A stretch of DNA of 64,000 bases from CAYQTL01 sp964420405 (GCA_964420405.1 CAYQTL010000018.1:1-64000), one strand, 5' to 3'. Shown: positions 18,626 through 27,580, numbered from the stretch's first letter. A program made the numbers and translations. The notes: generated by a model not told the origin, from the letters alone.

Positions 18626-19186
18626 ATGGGGCCTCTCCACGATGAGGCCATGGAGAGCCCGCAGGTCCCAGCCGTCGGCCGGATCGCGCAGCTGGCGGCG
18701 GTGGAGCACGCGCTGTGCCGCCTGGTCGGGCGCGCCGTCGTCGGCCGGCCGCTGGTGGCGCTGCTGCGGATCGCGTCGCGATACGGCGACTGGCCGCTGT
18801 CGGTGACGGTGGCGCTGCTGCTGGCGGTCGCCCACGGTCACGCCGCGTTCGTGCTGTGGACCGCGGCCTCGGTCGCCGCGGTGCTCCTGCAGAAGACCCT
18901 CAAGGTGCGGTGTGCCCGCCGGCGGCCATGCGAGATGCCCGACGGGCCGCCCCAGCGGGCGCCGATTCCCGACGCCGGCAGCTTCCCCTCGGGGCACACC
19001 CTGCACGCGGTGATGGCGGCGGTGGTGGTGTCGCAGCTGCTGCCGTCGACGGCCCCGTTCTTCGTGGTCGTGGCGCTGCTCATCGCCGCCTCGCGGGTGG
19101 TGCTGGGCGTCCACTACCCGTCGGACGTCGCCGCGGGCGCGTCGATCGGCGGACTGCTGGGCGCGGTCCTCTGCGCGCTGGTGTGA
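18626..19186 (+). CDS. PAP2-family phosphatidic acid phosphatase
   Basis: A 186-residue integral membrane phosphatase with the three PAP2 motifs: KTLKVRCARRRP (K-x6-RP type), SFPSGHT (PSGH) and SRVVLGVHYPSDVAAG (SR-x5-H-x3-D). Four to five membrane helices are predicted by eye. It should dephosphorylate phosphatidic acid, or undecaprenyl pyrophosphate in some relatives. A second in-frame ATG at 18650 is an equally possible start. With the PLD gene upstream and the glycosyltransferases between, it could supply diacylglycerol for glycolipid synthesis. Confidence 0.85.
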   Translation: MGPLHDEAMESPQVPAVGRIAQLAAVEHALCRLVGRAVVGRPLVALLRIASRYGDWPLSVTVALLLAVAHGHAAFVLWTAASVAAVLLQKTLKVRCARRRPCEMPDGPPQRAPIPDAGSFPSGHTLHAVMAAVVVSQLLPSTAPFFVVVALLIAASRVVLGVHYPSDVAAGASIGGLLGAVLCALV

Positions 19187-19325
19187 GGGCCCGGACGGCC
19201 GTCGTCCCCGGCGACCTCCGCGGGTCCCCCGGGCACCGCTGCCGCTGTCGCTGTCCGTGTCGCTGTGGCGTGCATCCCCCGTGAACGACGGCGCAGTGGG
19301 CGTGGAAGTTCTTCGACTCCCGTCG

Positions 19326-19361
19326 CGTCCTGCGGGACGCTCCGCTCGCTCAGGATGACGG
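19326..19361. repeat. Intergenic repeat ending CGCTCAGGATGACGG
   Basis: GCGGGACGCTCCGCTCGCTC followed by AGGATGACGG. It matches the copy at 28901-28925 and, inverted, the copy in the GT4 3' end. The same gap holds a (CGCTGT)-like hexamer tract at 19231-19266. Confidence 0.55.
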
Positions 19362-19383
19362 GGGGAGCCGGCGGCCGTCACGG

Positions 19384-19400
19384 CTTCACACCGGCTTCAT
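19384..19400 (+). promoter_or_regulatory. PHO-like box of pit
   Basis: CTTCAC (19384) and CTTCAT (19395) have starts 11 nt apart, 61 bp upstream of the phosphate permease start. Confidence 0.6.
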
Positions 19401-19460
19401 GAGTCTCCGCTGGAGTGGCCGTGTCCGGCGCTGCCATGCCGGACCGGGGGGGAAGGGTCC

Positions 19461-20999
19461 ATGCTCGCTGCGTCGCTGGTCGTCATCCTGGTCGCCATGA
19501 TCACCTTCGCGATCCTCGACCTGTGGGTGGGGGTGGCGAACGACGCCGTCAACTTCCTCAACTCCGCACTCGGGGCGCGGGTCGCGACCCGGCGCATGAT
19601 CCTCGCGGTGGCGTCGGTCGGCGTCGCCTTCGGCGCCATGGTCTCCACCGGCATGATGGAGGTGGCCCGCAAGGGCGTGTTCGATCCGAGCCGCTTCACC
19701 GACGACACCGGCCATCTGATCCTGCCCGCGATCCTGGCCGTCTACCTGGGCGTGATCGCGGCCGACGTGGTGCTGCTCGACCTGTTCAACTCCTTCGGCC
19801 TGCCCACGTCGACCACCGTCAGCATCATCTCGGAGCTCGCCGGGGCCTCGATCGCGGTCTCGTTCTGGCTGTCCGGGATGAACCTCCGCGAGGCGCTCGG
19901 CGTGATCAACACCGGCCCGCTGCTCGGCATCTACTCGGGGATCTTCCTGTCGGTGGTGGTGTCCTTCTCGGTCGGCGCGCTGGTGATGTTCCTCGCCAGG
20001 CTCCTGCTGACCCACGACCTCGGCGCACGGTTCCGCGCGCTCGGCTGGATCTGGGTGTCGGTGTCGTTCGTCTCGCTGACCTACTTCGTGCTGCTCAAGG
20101 GGCTCAAGCAGGCAGCGTTCCTCGACGAGGCCACCACCCAGCTCCTGTACCGCAACGTCGGCTGGATCCTCGGCGGAGTGGCGATCGTGTCGGCGGTGGC
20201 GGCGGTCGCCCTCGCGCGCCACTACCGGGCGGTGTTCACCGTCATCATCCTCGCCGGCACCTGCTCGCTGGCGATCGCCTTCGCGGGCAACGACCTGGTC
20301 AACTTCATCGGCCCGACGGTGGCGGCGGCCCAGGCGATCCTGATCCCGGGCGTCAACCTCTCGGGCAAGGTGCCGACGCCCGAGTGGGCGTTGATCGCCG
20401 CCGGGCTCGTGATGGTGGCGGCGTTGTGGCGATCCAAGAAGGCCCGCCGCGTGACGGACACCGAGATCCGGCTCGCCGCCCAGGGAGACGCCCGCCAACG
20501 GTTCCAGGGCAACAGGTTCGCCGCCGCGATCGTGTCGTGGACGACGACCCTGCACTCGCTCGTGAACCGCGCCACGCCGGCCTCGCTGCGCCGCCGGGTC
20601 GACCAGCGGACGCGGCCGCCGGTGGCAGAGCCCGGCGAGCCGCCCTACGACCTGCTGCGAGCCTCGGTCAACCTGACGGTCGCGAGCCTGCTGATCTCCA
20701 TCGGCACGCTCAACAAGCTGCCCCTGTCCACCACCTACATCACCTTCATGGTGGCCATGGGCGCCGCGCTGGCCGACCGTCGCTGGGAGTCCTCCAGCGC
20801 CGAGCAGCGCGTCGCCGGGATCCTCACCGTGGTCGGCGGCTGGGTCCTCACCGGCGTGATCGCCGCCACCGGCGGGGCGATCGCGGCGTCGATCATCTTC
20901 ACGGGCGGCACCGTCGGGGTCGCGATCGTGATCGGGCTGGTGCTCGTCGCGCTCGTCCGGATGGCCCGCGGCCGGTACGCGGAGGAGTCCTACGGCTAG
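19461..20999 (+). CDS. pit: PiT-family inorganic phosphate transporter
   Basis: A 512-residue polytopic membrane protein with the duplicated PiT signature: GVANDAVNFLNSALGARVA near residue 27 and AFAGNDLVNFIGPTVAAAQ near residue 275. Each repeat sits at the start of a helical half, and the total of about 11-12 helices fits SLC20/PiT transporters that symport phosphate with H+ or Na+. A cytoplasmic basic loop separates the halves around residues 330-400. A GGAAGGG ribosome binding site precedes the ATG. The gene has an upstream PHO-like box, unlike classical constitutive E. coli pitA. Its stop codon lies inside a large palindrome. Confidence 0.9.
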   Translation: MLAASLVVILVAMITFAILDLWVGVANDAVNFLNSALGARVATRRMILAVASVGVAFGAMVSTGMMEVARKGVFDPSRFTDDTGHLILPAILAVYLGVIAADVVLLDLFNSFGLPTSTTVSIISELAGASIAVSFWLSGMNLREALGVINTGPLLGIYSGIFLSVVVSFSVGALVMFLARLLLTHDLGARFRALGWIWVSVSFVSLTYFVLLKGLKQAAFLDEATTQLLYRNVGWILGGVAIVSAVAAVALARHYRAVFTVIILAGTCSLAIAFAGNDLVNFIGPTVAAAQAILIPGVNLSGKVPTPEWALIAAGLVMVAALWRSKKARRVTDTEIRLAAQGDARQRFQGNRFAAAIVSWTTTLHSLVNRATPASLRRRVDQRTRPPVAEPGEPPYDLLRASVNLTVASLLISIGTLNKLPLSTTYITFMVAMGAALADRRWESSSAEQRVAGILTVVGGWVLTGVIAATGGAIAASIIFTGGTVGVAIVIGLVLVALVRMARGRYAEESYG

Positions 21000-21163
21000 G
21001 AGGGCGTAGGGCATAGACTGACGGCGCCTTTCGGGCGTCGTGAGCGCCCGTTTCCGGCGGATTCTCGGCCCGTACTCAGAGTACTGCGCCTCGAATCCGC
21101 CGAAAACGGGCATCTCACGACGCTCCGAAATCCATCCGCCATCTTTGCCCTACGACCTCCTAG
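20996..21163. repeat. 168-bp near-perfect palindromic element
   Basis: The termini are CTAGGAGGGCGTAGGGC (20996-21012) and its inverted copy with one mismatch (21147-21163). Inner arms CGTCGTGAG..CCCGTTT..CGGCGGATTC pair with GAATCCGCCGAAAACGGGC..CTCACGACG, and the apex is GTACTC-A-GAGTAC. A short asymmetric internal loop lies near 21013-21030. The left end includes the pit stop codon, and the element fills most of the gap between the convergent pit and pstS-like genes. It could be a MITE-like insertion or a very large bidirectional terminator. Confidence 0.85.
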
Positions 21164-21211
21164 CGGGGCCGCGCGCCTGCTGTCGAGGCGGAACGACGGA
21201 AGCGGTCGCGG

Positions 21212-22246
21212 TCACTTCGCCAACAGCCGGGCGCCGTCGTAGGTGAGGGAGCGCAGCAGCTTCTCGGCCTTGAGCACGGCGTTGCCGGGCAGGGGCGCGT
21301 AGAGGAGCTCCTCGTTGAGCGCCTGGCCGTCGTGGATCGCCCACCACAGCAGCTCGGCGAGGGCTGCGGCGCGCTCTCGGGAGCGGCCGTCGTACGCCTG
21401 CTCGCGGTAGACCAGCAGGTAGGTGAGCGCCGTCAGCGGATAGCCGTCGGGGGCGTCGGTGTTGGTCACCATCCGGCGCGCGTCGGCGGGCAGCGGTACC
21501 CGCGCCGCCGCGGTCAGGCTCTCCATGGTGGGCTTGACGAAGTAGGCGGAGGCGTTCTTGACCGCGGCCGTCGGGAGGTCGCGATTGCGGGCGTAGCCGT
21601 GCTCCACGTACCCGATGGCGCCCGGCGTCTGCTCCACCAGCTGGGCGACGCCGTCGTTGCCGTCGGCCTCGACGCCGACCGGCCACGCCACGGTGGTGGC
21701 GGCGCCGACGGTCTCCTTCCAGCCGACCGTGGTCTGCGACAGGAAGTCGGTGAACACCATCGTCGTGCCGCTGGCGTCGGCCCGGTGGACGACGGTGACC
21801 GCGAGGTCCGGAAAGCGCAGCCCGGGGTTCACCTCGGCGATCCGCCGGTCGGTCCAGCTCGTGATCTCGCCCCGGAAGATGCCGGACAGCAGCTCGGGGG
21901 TGAACCGCAGCTCGGGGATGCCGGGGAGGTTGTAGGTGACCACCACCGCCCCGAGGCAGGTCGGGATGTGGATCACCTCGCCCGGTGCGGCGGCGAGGGC
22001 GCGGTCGTCGAGAAAGGCGTCGCTGGCCCCGAAGTCCGCGCGCCGCTCGAGCACCGCCTCGATGCCGGCGCCGGAGCCTGCCGGGTAGTAGCGGACGGTG
22101 GTGCCCTCGAGCCGCTCGTAGACGTCGAACCACTCCTGGTACAGCGGGTAGGGGAGGGTCGCACCGACGCCGTTGAGCTCGACCTCGGCCGTGGCGACGG
22201 CGGTGGACATCAGGATGGCTGCGACGAGGGTGCGGGTGTGACGCAT
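21212..22246 (-). CDS. pstS: PstS-type phosphate-binding protein
   Basis: A 344-residue periplasmic phosphate-binding protein of the classical E. coli-like PstS type: signal peptide (MRHTRTLVAAILMSTAVATA), then GVGATLPYPLYQEWF, YYPAGSGAGIEAVLERRADFGASDAFL, VVHRADASGTTMVFTDFLS and TPGAIGYVEHGYA, all aligning with conserved PstS blocks that bind phosphate. ATG 22244-22246 has GGAGGT 8 nt upstream. It is convergent with pit, has a three-site PHO-like box and is monocistronic. It differs from the pstS of the pst operon, so two distinct binding proteins may share one PstCAB. Confidence 0.92.
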   Translation of the reverse strand: MRHTRTLVAAILMSTAVATAEVELNGVGATLPYPLYQEWFDVYERLEGTTVRYYPAGSGAGIEAVLERRADFGASDAFLDDRALAAAPGEVIHIPTCLGAVVVTYNLPGIPELRFTPELLSGIFRGEITSWTDRRIAEVNPGLRFPDLAVTVVHRADASGTTMVFTDFLSQTTVGWKETVGAATTVAWPVGVEADGNDGVAQLVEQTPGAIGYVEHGYARNRDLPTAAVKNASAYFVKPTMESLTAAARVPLPADARRMVTNTDAPDGYPLTALTYLLVYREQAYDGRSRERAAALAELLWWAIHDGQALNEELLYAPLPGNAVLKAEKLLRSLTYDGARLLAK

Positions 22247-22309
22247 GGCTCGACCTCCAACGGTGAACCGCATCGTGTGACGGCGGTGTCAGGGTGGGAT
22301 TGCCGTGCC

Positions 22310-22340
22310 GTGAAGCGGCGGTGAACCGGCTCGTGTGAAG
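22310..22340 (-). promoter_or_regulatory. PHO-like box of the 21-22 kb pstS
   Basis: On the minus strand CTTCAC (22340-22335), GTTCAC (22326-22321) and CTTCAC (22315-22310) have intervals of 14 and 11 nt. The same 11/14 pattern occurs in the Na/Pi cotransporter promoter. Confidence 0.7.
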
Positions 22341-22432
22341 GCGGCGAAAACTCCTGGTAAGAACCCCCTTTCTGCGGGCTCGGCGGGACCGGACAGGGGG
22401 TAGCATCGTGGTCCCGAGCAGGAGGTGCTGCC

Positions 22433-23593
22433 GTGTCGAGGTTCGTCCGCCCAGCTGGTCTCGTCGTCGCCGTCGCGCTCGCCGCGGGTTGCGGCTCGCA
22501 GCCGGTCGTCGGCGTGCTCGTGGCCGACTCGGGCGCCGCGGCGCCGTACGGTGCGAGCATGCGTCGCGGCATCGAGCTCGGCCTGGAGTCCTCCTCGGCC
22601 GCGGCCGACGGCTCGGTCCAGGTCGTGTGGGCCGACTCGGCGTCCGATCCCGACACCGCCCGCGCCCGTGCGCGCTCGCTGGTGCAGGAGCACGGCGCCA
22701 CCCTTCTCGTCCCGGCGATCACCAGCGGCGAGGCGGCGGCGGTTCTCGAGGTGCTCGAGGAGCACGACGCGGTCGGGCTGTCGCCGTCGGCGTCGGCGCC
22801 CGCGTTGACCCGCGCGTCGCGACGGTTCTTCCGGCTGTTCCCGTCCGACGAGCTCGAGGGCCGGCGCGCCGGACGCTTCCTGCGCGAGGAGAAGGGCGCC
22901 TCCGACGTCATCGTCCTGGCGGCCGACAGCGAGCAGGCGCGGGGGATCGAGCCACCGTTCCGGGAGATGTTCGAGTCGGCTCTGGAAGGACGCGTCGTGG
23001 CGCGGGTCGTGATCGGCGACCCGGGGTGGCGGGAGCGCGCGCGCCAGGCCCTCGTCGACGTCACCCCGGACGGGGCCTACGTCGTCGGGTACGTCGAGGA
23101 GACGGTGGCCGCAGTGGCGGCGCTGCGGGAGGGTGGATTCGAGGGCCCGATCTGCGTCACCAGCGCCGCCGTCAACGGCGAGAGGCTCGCGAAGGAGTCG
23201 CAGCTGCTCGCCGGGGTGTTCGTGCCGCTGCCGGCGTTCGACGTCGACAGCGAGGTGGCGGCGATCCGCGAGTTCGTCACCTCCTACCGGGAGCGGCACG
23301 GCGCCGATCCCGACATCTACGCCGCCCACGCCTACGACGCGATCCGGCTCGCGCTCGAGGTCGCGGCGGACGCCGCCGTGTTCGAGTCGGCGGAGATCCG
23401 CAAGCAGCTGCAGTTCGGGATCGAGGAGTTCCCCGGCGTCACCGGCGTGATCCGGTTCACGGAGTACGGCGACGTCCACCGCAACCCGATCATGTTCATC
23501 GTCGCCGACGGCAGCCTCGACAACTACGAGGAGTACCTGAAGCGCGAGAGGGCGGCGATCCGGGAGCGGATCCGTCGCCTGCTCGCGTCCTGA
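22433..23593 (+). CDS. Periplasmic binding protein (branched-chain amino acid type) lipoprotein
   Basis: A 386-residue lipoprotein: lipobox LAAGC at about residues 17-21, then a type I periplasmic binding fold (VVGVLVADSGAAAPYGASMRRGIELGLE, LVPAITSGEAAAVLEVLEEHDAVGLSPSASAPALT, DPDIYAAHAYDAIRLALEVA) as in LivJ/urea/ABC-type ligand sensors. The ligand is unknown. GTG start with AGGAGG 6 nt upstream; TAGCAT could be its -10 box. No ABC permease genes are adjacent. It precedes the TonB-domain gene by 60 bp and may belong to the same transcription unit. Confidence 0.82.
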   Translation: MSRFVRPAGLVVAVALAAGCGSQPVVGVLVADSGAAAPYGASMRRGIELGLESSSAAADGSVQVVWADSASDPDTARARARSLVQEHGATLLVPAITSGEAAAVLEVLEEHDAVGLSPSASAPALTRASRRFFRLFPSDELEGRRAGRFLREEKGASDVIVLAADSEQARGIEPPFREMFESALEGRVVARVVIGDPGWRERARQALVDVTPDGAYVVGYVEETVAAVAALREGGFEGPICVTSAAVNGERLAKESQLLAGVFVPLPAFDVDSEVAAIREFVTSYRERHGADPDIYAAHAYDAIRLALEVAADAAVFESAEIRKQLQFGIEEFPGVTGVIRFTEYGDVHRNPIMFIVADGSLDNYEEYLKRERAAIRERIRRLLAS

Positions 23594-23620
23594 TGCTGTC
23601 GAGGTGGCGCCCGGTCGGCC

Positions 23621-23626
23621 TATACT
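23621..23626 (+). promoter_or_regulatory. -10-like TATACT before TonB-domain gene
   Basis: TATACT lies 28 bp before the start codon. The best -35 candidate (CTGTCG) is poor. Confidence 0.3.
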
Positions 23627-23653
23627 CGTGGTGGGAACGTCGGGGGAGCGCCC

Positions 23654-24718
23654 ATGGAGTCAACCAACGGACGCGTGGCCGGGCGCGGGCGGGAGGCCGG
23701 CCTCACCTCCCGGGGCCGACCGGCGGTCGGCCTGCTGCTCGGTGTGCTGCTCGCCGTCGCCGCACCAGGTTCCGCCGAGGCACAGGGCCTGGGCGCCGTG
23801 ACGGCGGTGGCCGGGGACCGCGTCGACCTGTACCTCGGCCCAGGCCACACGGTCGAGGTCGGGGACCCCGGGGTGGTGTGGCGGGTCGAGGCCGCCGCGG
23901 CCGGATTCTCCCGTGAGCGGGTGGCGACGATCCGGGCGACCCGGACCAGCGCCCAGTCGGCGGTCGCGCAGATCGTCGAGCGGGTGCCCGGACGGGACGT
24001 GGAGATCGGTCTCGAGGTCTCGTTCGAGGCCGGCGAGGTGCCCCGCGAGGACGAGATCGTGTCGCTGGTCGAGCTCGGCGACCGGCTCTACGCCGCCGGC
24101 GAGTTCGACGCCGCGGCGGGCGCCTACGAGCGCGCCTCGGCGCTCGACCCGACGGTCCGCGACGCCGGCGTCCGCCACGTCATGGCGATGGTCCGCGGCG
24201 CCATCGCCCGGGGCGACCGCGGTCCGGTGTTCGACGCCGCCGTGAGCGCGTTCCGGATCGTGGAGGGGATGCGTCTGCCCGAGGAGCTCGCCGCCCAGGT
24301 GGCGGCGACCTCGGCGGCGCTCGAGCAGGCGCTGGCGCCGCCCACTCCGACCCCGTCCCCGGTGCCCTCGACGGCGACGCCGACTCCCGTGCCGACCCCG
24401 ACGCCGGTCCCGATCCGCGAAGGCGACATCGTCGAGCCCGGCCCCGGGGTGGCGCCGCCGGAGCCGGTCAGCCAGGCGAGCCCCGAGTTTCCGGAGGTCG
24501 CCCGACGCCGGATCGACTCGGGGCAGGTGGAGATGCAGCTGCTGGTCGGGATCGACGGCCGGGTCGAGGAGGTCCGCGTGGTCGCGGTCGAGCCGGCCGG
24601 GTTCGGTCTCGAGCAGGCCGCCGAGCGGGCCGTCCGGCGGTGGCGCTTCCGTCCGGCGACCGCCGACGGCGTCACGGTCCGCATGTGGTTCCCGGTCCGG
24701 ATCGTGTTCCAGGGCTGA
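23654..24718 (+). CDS. TonB C-terminal domain protein with Pro/Thr linker
   Basis: A 354-residue exported protein. After a long basic N-terminus and signal-like helix (VGLLLGVLLAVAAPGSAEA) come a beta-rich region, a TPR-like helix pair (LVELGDRLYAAGEFDAAAGAYERASAL) and a Pro/Thr linker (PPTPTPSPVPSTATPTPVP). The C-terminal 85 residues are a TonB domain (FPEVARRRIDSGQVEMQLLVGIDGRVEEVRVV, then AVRRWRFRPATADG). The N-terminal helix may be a TonB-like inner-membrane anchor or a cleaved signal. It ends 74 bp before a TonB-dependent receptor, which suggests a dedicated energising or periplasmic partner. Confidence 0.78.
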   Translation: MESTNGRVAGRGREAGLTSRGRPAVGLLLGVLLAVAAPGSAEAQGLGAVTAVAGDRVDLYLGPGHTVEVGDPGVVWRVEAAAAGFSRERVATIRATRTSAQSAVAQIVERVPGRDVEIGLEVSFEAGEVPREDEIVSLVELGDRLYAAGEFDAAAGAYERASALDPTVRDAGVRHVMAMVRGAIARGDRGPVFDAAVSAFRIVEGMRLPEELAAQVAATSAALEQALAPPTPTPSPVPSTATPTPVPTPTPVPIREGDIVEPGPGVAPPEPVSQASPEFPEVARRRIDSGQVEMQLLVGIDGRVEEVRVVAVEPAGFGLEQAAERAVRRWRFRPATADGVTVRMWFPVRIVFQG

Positions 24719-24734
24719 CGCCTGCCGGGTCGAG

Positions 24735-24751
24735 GTTTACGCCCTCTTCAC
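24735..24751 (+). promoter_or_regulatory. PHO-like box of receptor-phytase operon
   Basis: GTTTAC (24735) and CTTCAC (24746) have starts 11 nt apart, about 40 bp before the receptor start codon. Confidence 0.5.
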
Positions 24752-24792
24752 TTTTTCGTCCGATGCTCCTCCCGAATGGAAGGAGGAGGACG

Positions 24793-27501
24793 ATGAAGAT
24801 GTCCGGTTGGTCGACGGCGGCGGTCTGCTCGCTGCTGCTGCTGATGATGATGACGATCGCGGCGCCGCCAGCCGCGGCGCAGGGAACCACGGGAGCCGTC
24901 GCCGGCACCGTGAACGACGGGGTCGGGCAGCCGCTTCCGGGTGCCACGGTGACGCTCGCGGGGACCGCGCTGACGTCGACCACCGATCTCGAGGGCCGGT
25001 TCCGGCTCGCGCCGGTCCCCGCTGGGGAGCGGACGCTGCGGGTCGCATACCTCGGCTTCGACCCCGAGACGCTGACGGTCCAGGTCGAGGCCGGCACGAC
25101 CGCGCGGATCGAGGTGCGGCTCGCGCCGGCCGAGCGGTTCTTCGGCACCGTCACGGTGGTCGGCCAGCCGCTGCTGGAGGGCCAGGCCAAGGCGCTGAAC
25201 CAGCGCAAGAACGCGCCCAACATCGTCAACGTGGTGGCGCGGGAGCAGATGGAGCGGTTCCCGGATCCGAACTCGGCCGAGGTCACCCAGCGGGTGCCCG
25301 GCGTCGCCATCCAGCGCGACCAGGGCGAAGGCCGGTACGTGCTGATCCGGGGCACGGAGCCGCGGCTCAACTCGATGATGATCGACGGCGAGCGGATCCC
25401 GTCGCCGGAGGGCGACGTCCGTCAGGTGGCGCTCGACGTCATCCCGTCGGACCTGCTCGAGTCGATCGAGGTCTCCAAGGCGCTGACCCCCGAGATGGAC
25501 GGCGACGCCATCGGCGGCGGCGTCAACCTGGTGATGAAGCGCGCCCCCGAGCGGCGCGTCCTGTCGGCCTCGGTCGGCGCCGGCTACAACGACATCAACG
25601 GCGAGGGCAGCACCACCGGGGCGTTCACCTGGGGCGACCGCTTCGCCGACGGCGCCTTCGGGGTGATGTTCTCGGGCTCCTACTTCGACACCGACCGCGG
25701 CTCGGAGAACTTCGAGGCGGAGTACGACGACGGCTTCCTGGGCGCCCTCGAGTACCGGGACTACACCATCAACCGGGAGCGCATCGGGCTCGCGACGAAC
25801 CTCGACTGGGTGCTGTCGCCCGACTCGACCGTCAGCTTCAAGGGGACCTGGAACCACTTCGACGACCAGGAGTACCGGCGACTGGTCAACAACGCCGTCG
25901 AGGACGACGCCATCGAGCGCGAGCTCAAGGACCGGTTCGAGTCGCAGGAGATCTACTCGCTGTCGCTCGGCGGCGAGCACGCGGCGTTCGGCGACGCCTG
26001 GCTGCGGTGGAAGCTCCTGTACGCCTCCGCGGAGGAGGACGAGCCCGACGCGCTGTACAGCCTCTTCCTGCAGGAGGACGTCCAGTTCGACCCCAACGTC
26101 ACCCCCGACCTCATCGATCCCGACAACATCCGCGCCAACCCCCTCAACGAGGACCTCGCCGCCTTCGTGCTCGACGAGATGGTGCTCGAGGACAACCTCA
26201 CGACCCAGGAGGACGTGGTGGGGTCGGTCGACCTCGACCTGCCCTTCAAGACCGCGGGCGGTCTCGCCGGGCTGTGGCGCTTCGGCGTCAAGTACCGCGA
26301 CATCAGCAAGGAGCGGGACAACGAGGCGATCGAGTTCGGCCCCGAGGAGGACTACTTCCTGGCCGACTTCCTCGACGGCGGCTTCGACTCCGACGCCCTC
26401 ATCGCCGACGGCCGCTACCCGATCGGTCCGTTCCAGAGCCCCGGCGCGATGAGGGACCTCCTCCGCAGCGGGATCTTCGAGGCCGAGAAGGACTTCGAGG
26501 AGGACACCGCCGACTACGAGGCCTCCGAGCAGGTCGCGGCCGCCTACCTCGCCAGCGAGCTGTACCTGTCCGAGCGGCTCATGCTGCTGCCCGGCCTGCG
26601 CTGGGAGCACACCGACTCCGACTACACCGGCTACGAGGTGCTGTTCGACGAGGAGGGCGACTACGTCTCCACCGAGCCGCTGACCGGCGACGAGTCCTAC
26701 GACGTGCTGCTGCCCCACCTCCACCTGCGCTACCGCCTCGACGACGACTCCAACCTGCGGGCGGCGCTCACCCGCAGCTACGCGCGCCCGAACTTCTTCG
26801 ACCTCGCGCCGTACAACCTCGTCCTCGACGAGGACCGAGAGATCGAGCGCGGCAACCCGGCGCTCGAGCCGACCACGTCGTGGAACGGCGATTTGATGTA
26901 CGAGCGCTTCTTCAGCAGCGTCGGGCTGGTGTCCGCCGGGGTGTTCTACAAGACCCTGGAGGACTTCATCTACCCGTACCGCTCGACCGAGCTGCGCGAC
27001 GGCGAGGAGTTCGACGTGCTGCAGCCGCGCAACGGCGACTCGGCCGACCTGCTCGGCTTCGAGCTGGCCTACGAGAACCGCTTCCTGTCGGCGCCCGCCC
27101 CGTGGAGCGGCTTCGGGCTGTACGCCAACTACACCTGGATCGACTCGGAGGCGTCGTTCCCCGACCGCGGCGACACCACCGTTCCGGGCCAGTCGAAGAA
27201 CGTCGGCAACCTGGCGGTGTCCTACGAGGCGGGCGGGTTCAGCATCCAGGTGTCCCTCAACTACCGCGACGAGTTCCTCGACGAGGTCGCCGAGGAGGCC
27301 GCGGAGGACGTCTGGATCGACGAGCACAGCCAGCTCGACCTGAGCGCCGGCTACCGCTTCCCCAGCCGCCTGCGGGTGTACCTCCAGCTCAACAACCTCA
27401 CCGACGAGCCCTTCCGGGCCTACATCGGCCACCCCGACCGCCCGATCCAGGAGGAGTTCTACTCGTGGTGGGGCGTGCTCGGGGTGAGCTACGATTTCTG
27501 A
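24793..27501 (+). CDS. TonB-dependent receptor with carboxypeptidase-like N-terminal domain
   Basis: A 902-residue outer-membrane receptor. Signal peptide to about residue 30; CarboxypepD_reg-like domain 31-110 (GAVAGTVNDGVGQPLPGATVTLAG); plug 130-270 (RVPGVAIQRDQGEGRYVLIRG); then a 22-strand barrel ending in GVSYDF with terminal Phe. It belongs to the Caulobacter-type receptor group (TIGR01782-like). AGGAGGAGG precedes the ATG. A phytase gene follows by 80 bp and a PHO-like box precedes it. The likely cargo is inositol phosphate or another organophosphate; the linkage of such receptors to beta-propeller phytases is known in other bacteria. Confidence 0.88.
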   Translation: MKMSGWSTAAVCSLLLLMMMTIAAPPAAAQGTTGAVAGTVNDGVGQPLPGATVTLAGTALTSTTDLEGRFRLAPVPAGERTLRVAYLGFDPETLTVQVEAGTTARIEVRLAPAERFFGTVTVVGQPLLEGQAKALNQRKNAPNIVNVVAREQMERFPDPNSAEVTQRVPGVAIQRDQGEGRYVLIRGTEPRLNSMMIDGERIPSPEGDVRQVALDVIPSDLLESIEVSKALTPEMDGDAIGGGVNLVMKRAPERRVLSASVGAGYNDINGEGSTTGAFTWGDRFADGAFGVMFSGSYFDTDRGSENFEAEYDDGFLGALEYRDYTINRERIGLATNLDWVLSPDSTVSFKGTWNHFDDQEYRRLVNNAVEDDAIERELKDRFESQEIYSLSLGGEHAAFGDAWLRWKLLYASAEEDEPDALYSLFLQEDVQFDPNVTPDLIDPDNIRANPLNEDLAAFVLDEMVLEDNLTTQEDVVGSVDLDLPFKTAGGLAGLWRFGVKYRDISKERDNEAIEFGPEEDYFLADFLDGGFDSDALIADGRYPIGPFQSPGAMRDLLRSGIFEAEKDFEEDTADYEASEQVAAAYLASELYLSERLMLLPGLRWEHTDSDYTGYEVLFDEEGDYVSTEPLTGDESYDVLLPHLHLRYRLDDDSNLRAALTRSYARPNFFDLAPYNLVLDEDREIERGNPALEPTTSWNGDLMYERFFSSVGLVSAGVFYKTLEDFIYPYRSTELRDGEEFDVLQPRNGDSADLLGFELAYENRFLSAPAPWSGFGLYANYTWIDSEASFPDRGDTTVPGQSKNVGNLAVSYEAGGFSIQVSLNYRDEFLDEVAEEAAEDVWIDEHSQLDLSAGYRFPSRLRVYLQLNNLTDEPFRAYIGHPDRPIQEEFYSWWGVLGVSYDF

Positions 27502-27528
27502 CGCGATCCGGATCGCGACCGGGCACTG

Positions 27529-27557
27529 ACGGCGGCGGCCCCGGAGGCCGCCGCCGT
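27529..27557 (+). terminator. Hairpin between receptor and phytase genes
   Basis: A perfect 12-bp stem (ACGGCGGCGGCC, 5-nt loop) without a strong T-run. It may reduce phytase expression relative to the receptor. Confidence 0.5.
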
Positions 27558-27580
27558 TCGTCTCGTGAGGGGAGGATGGG

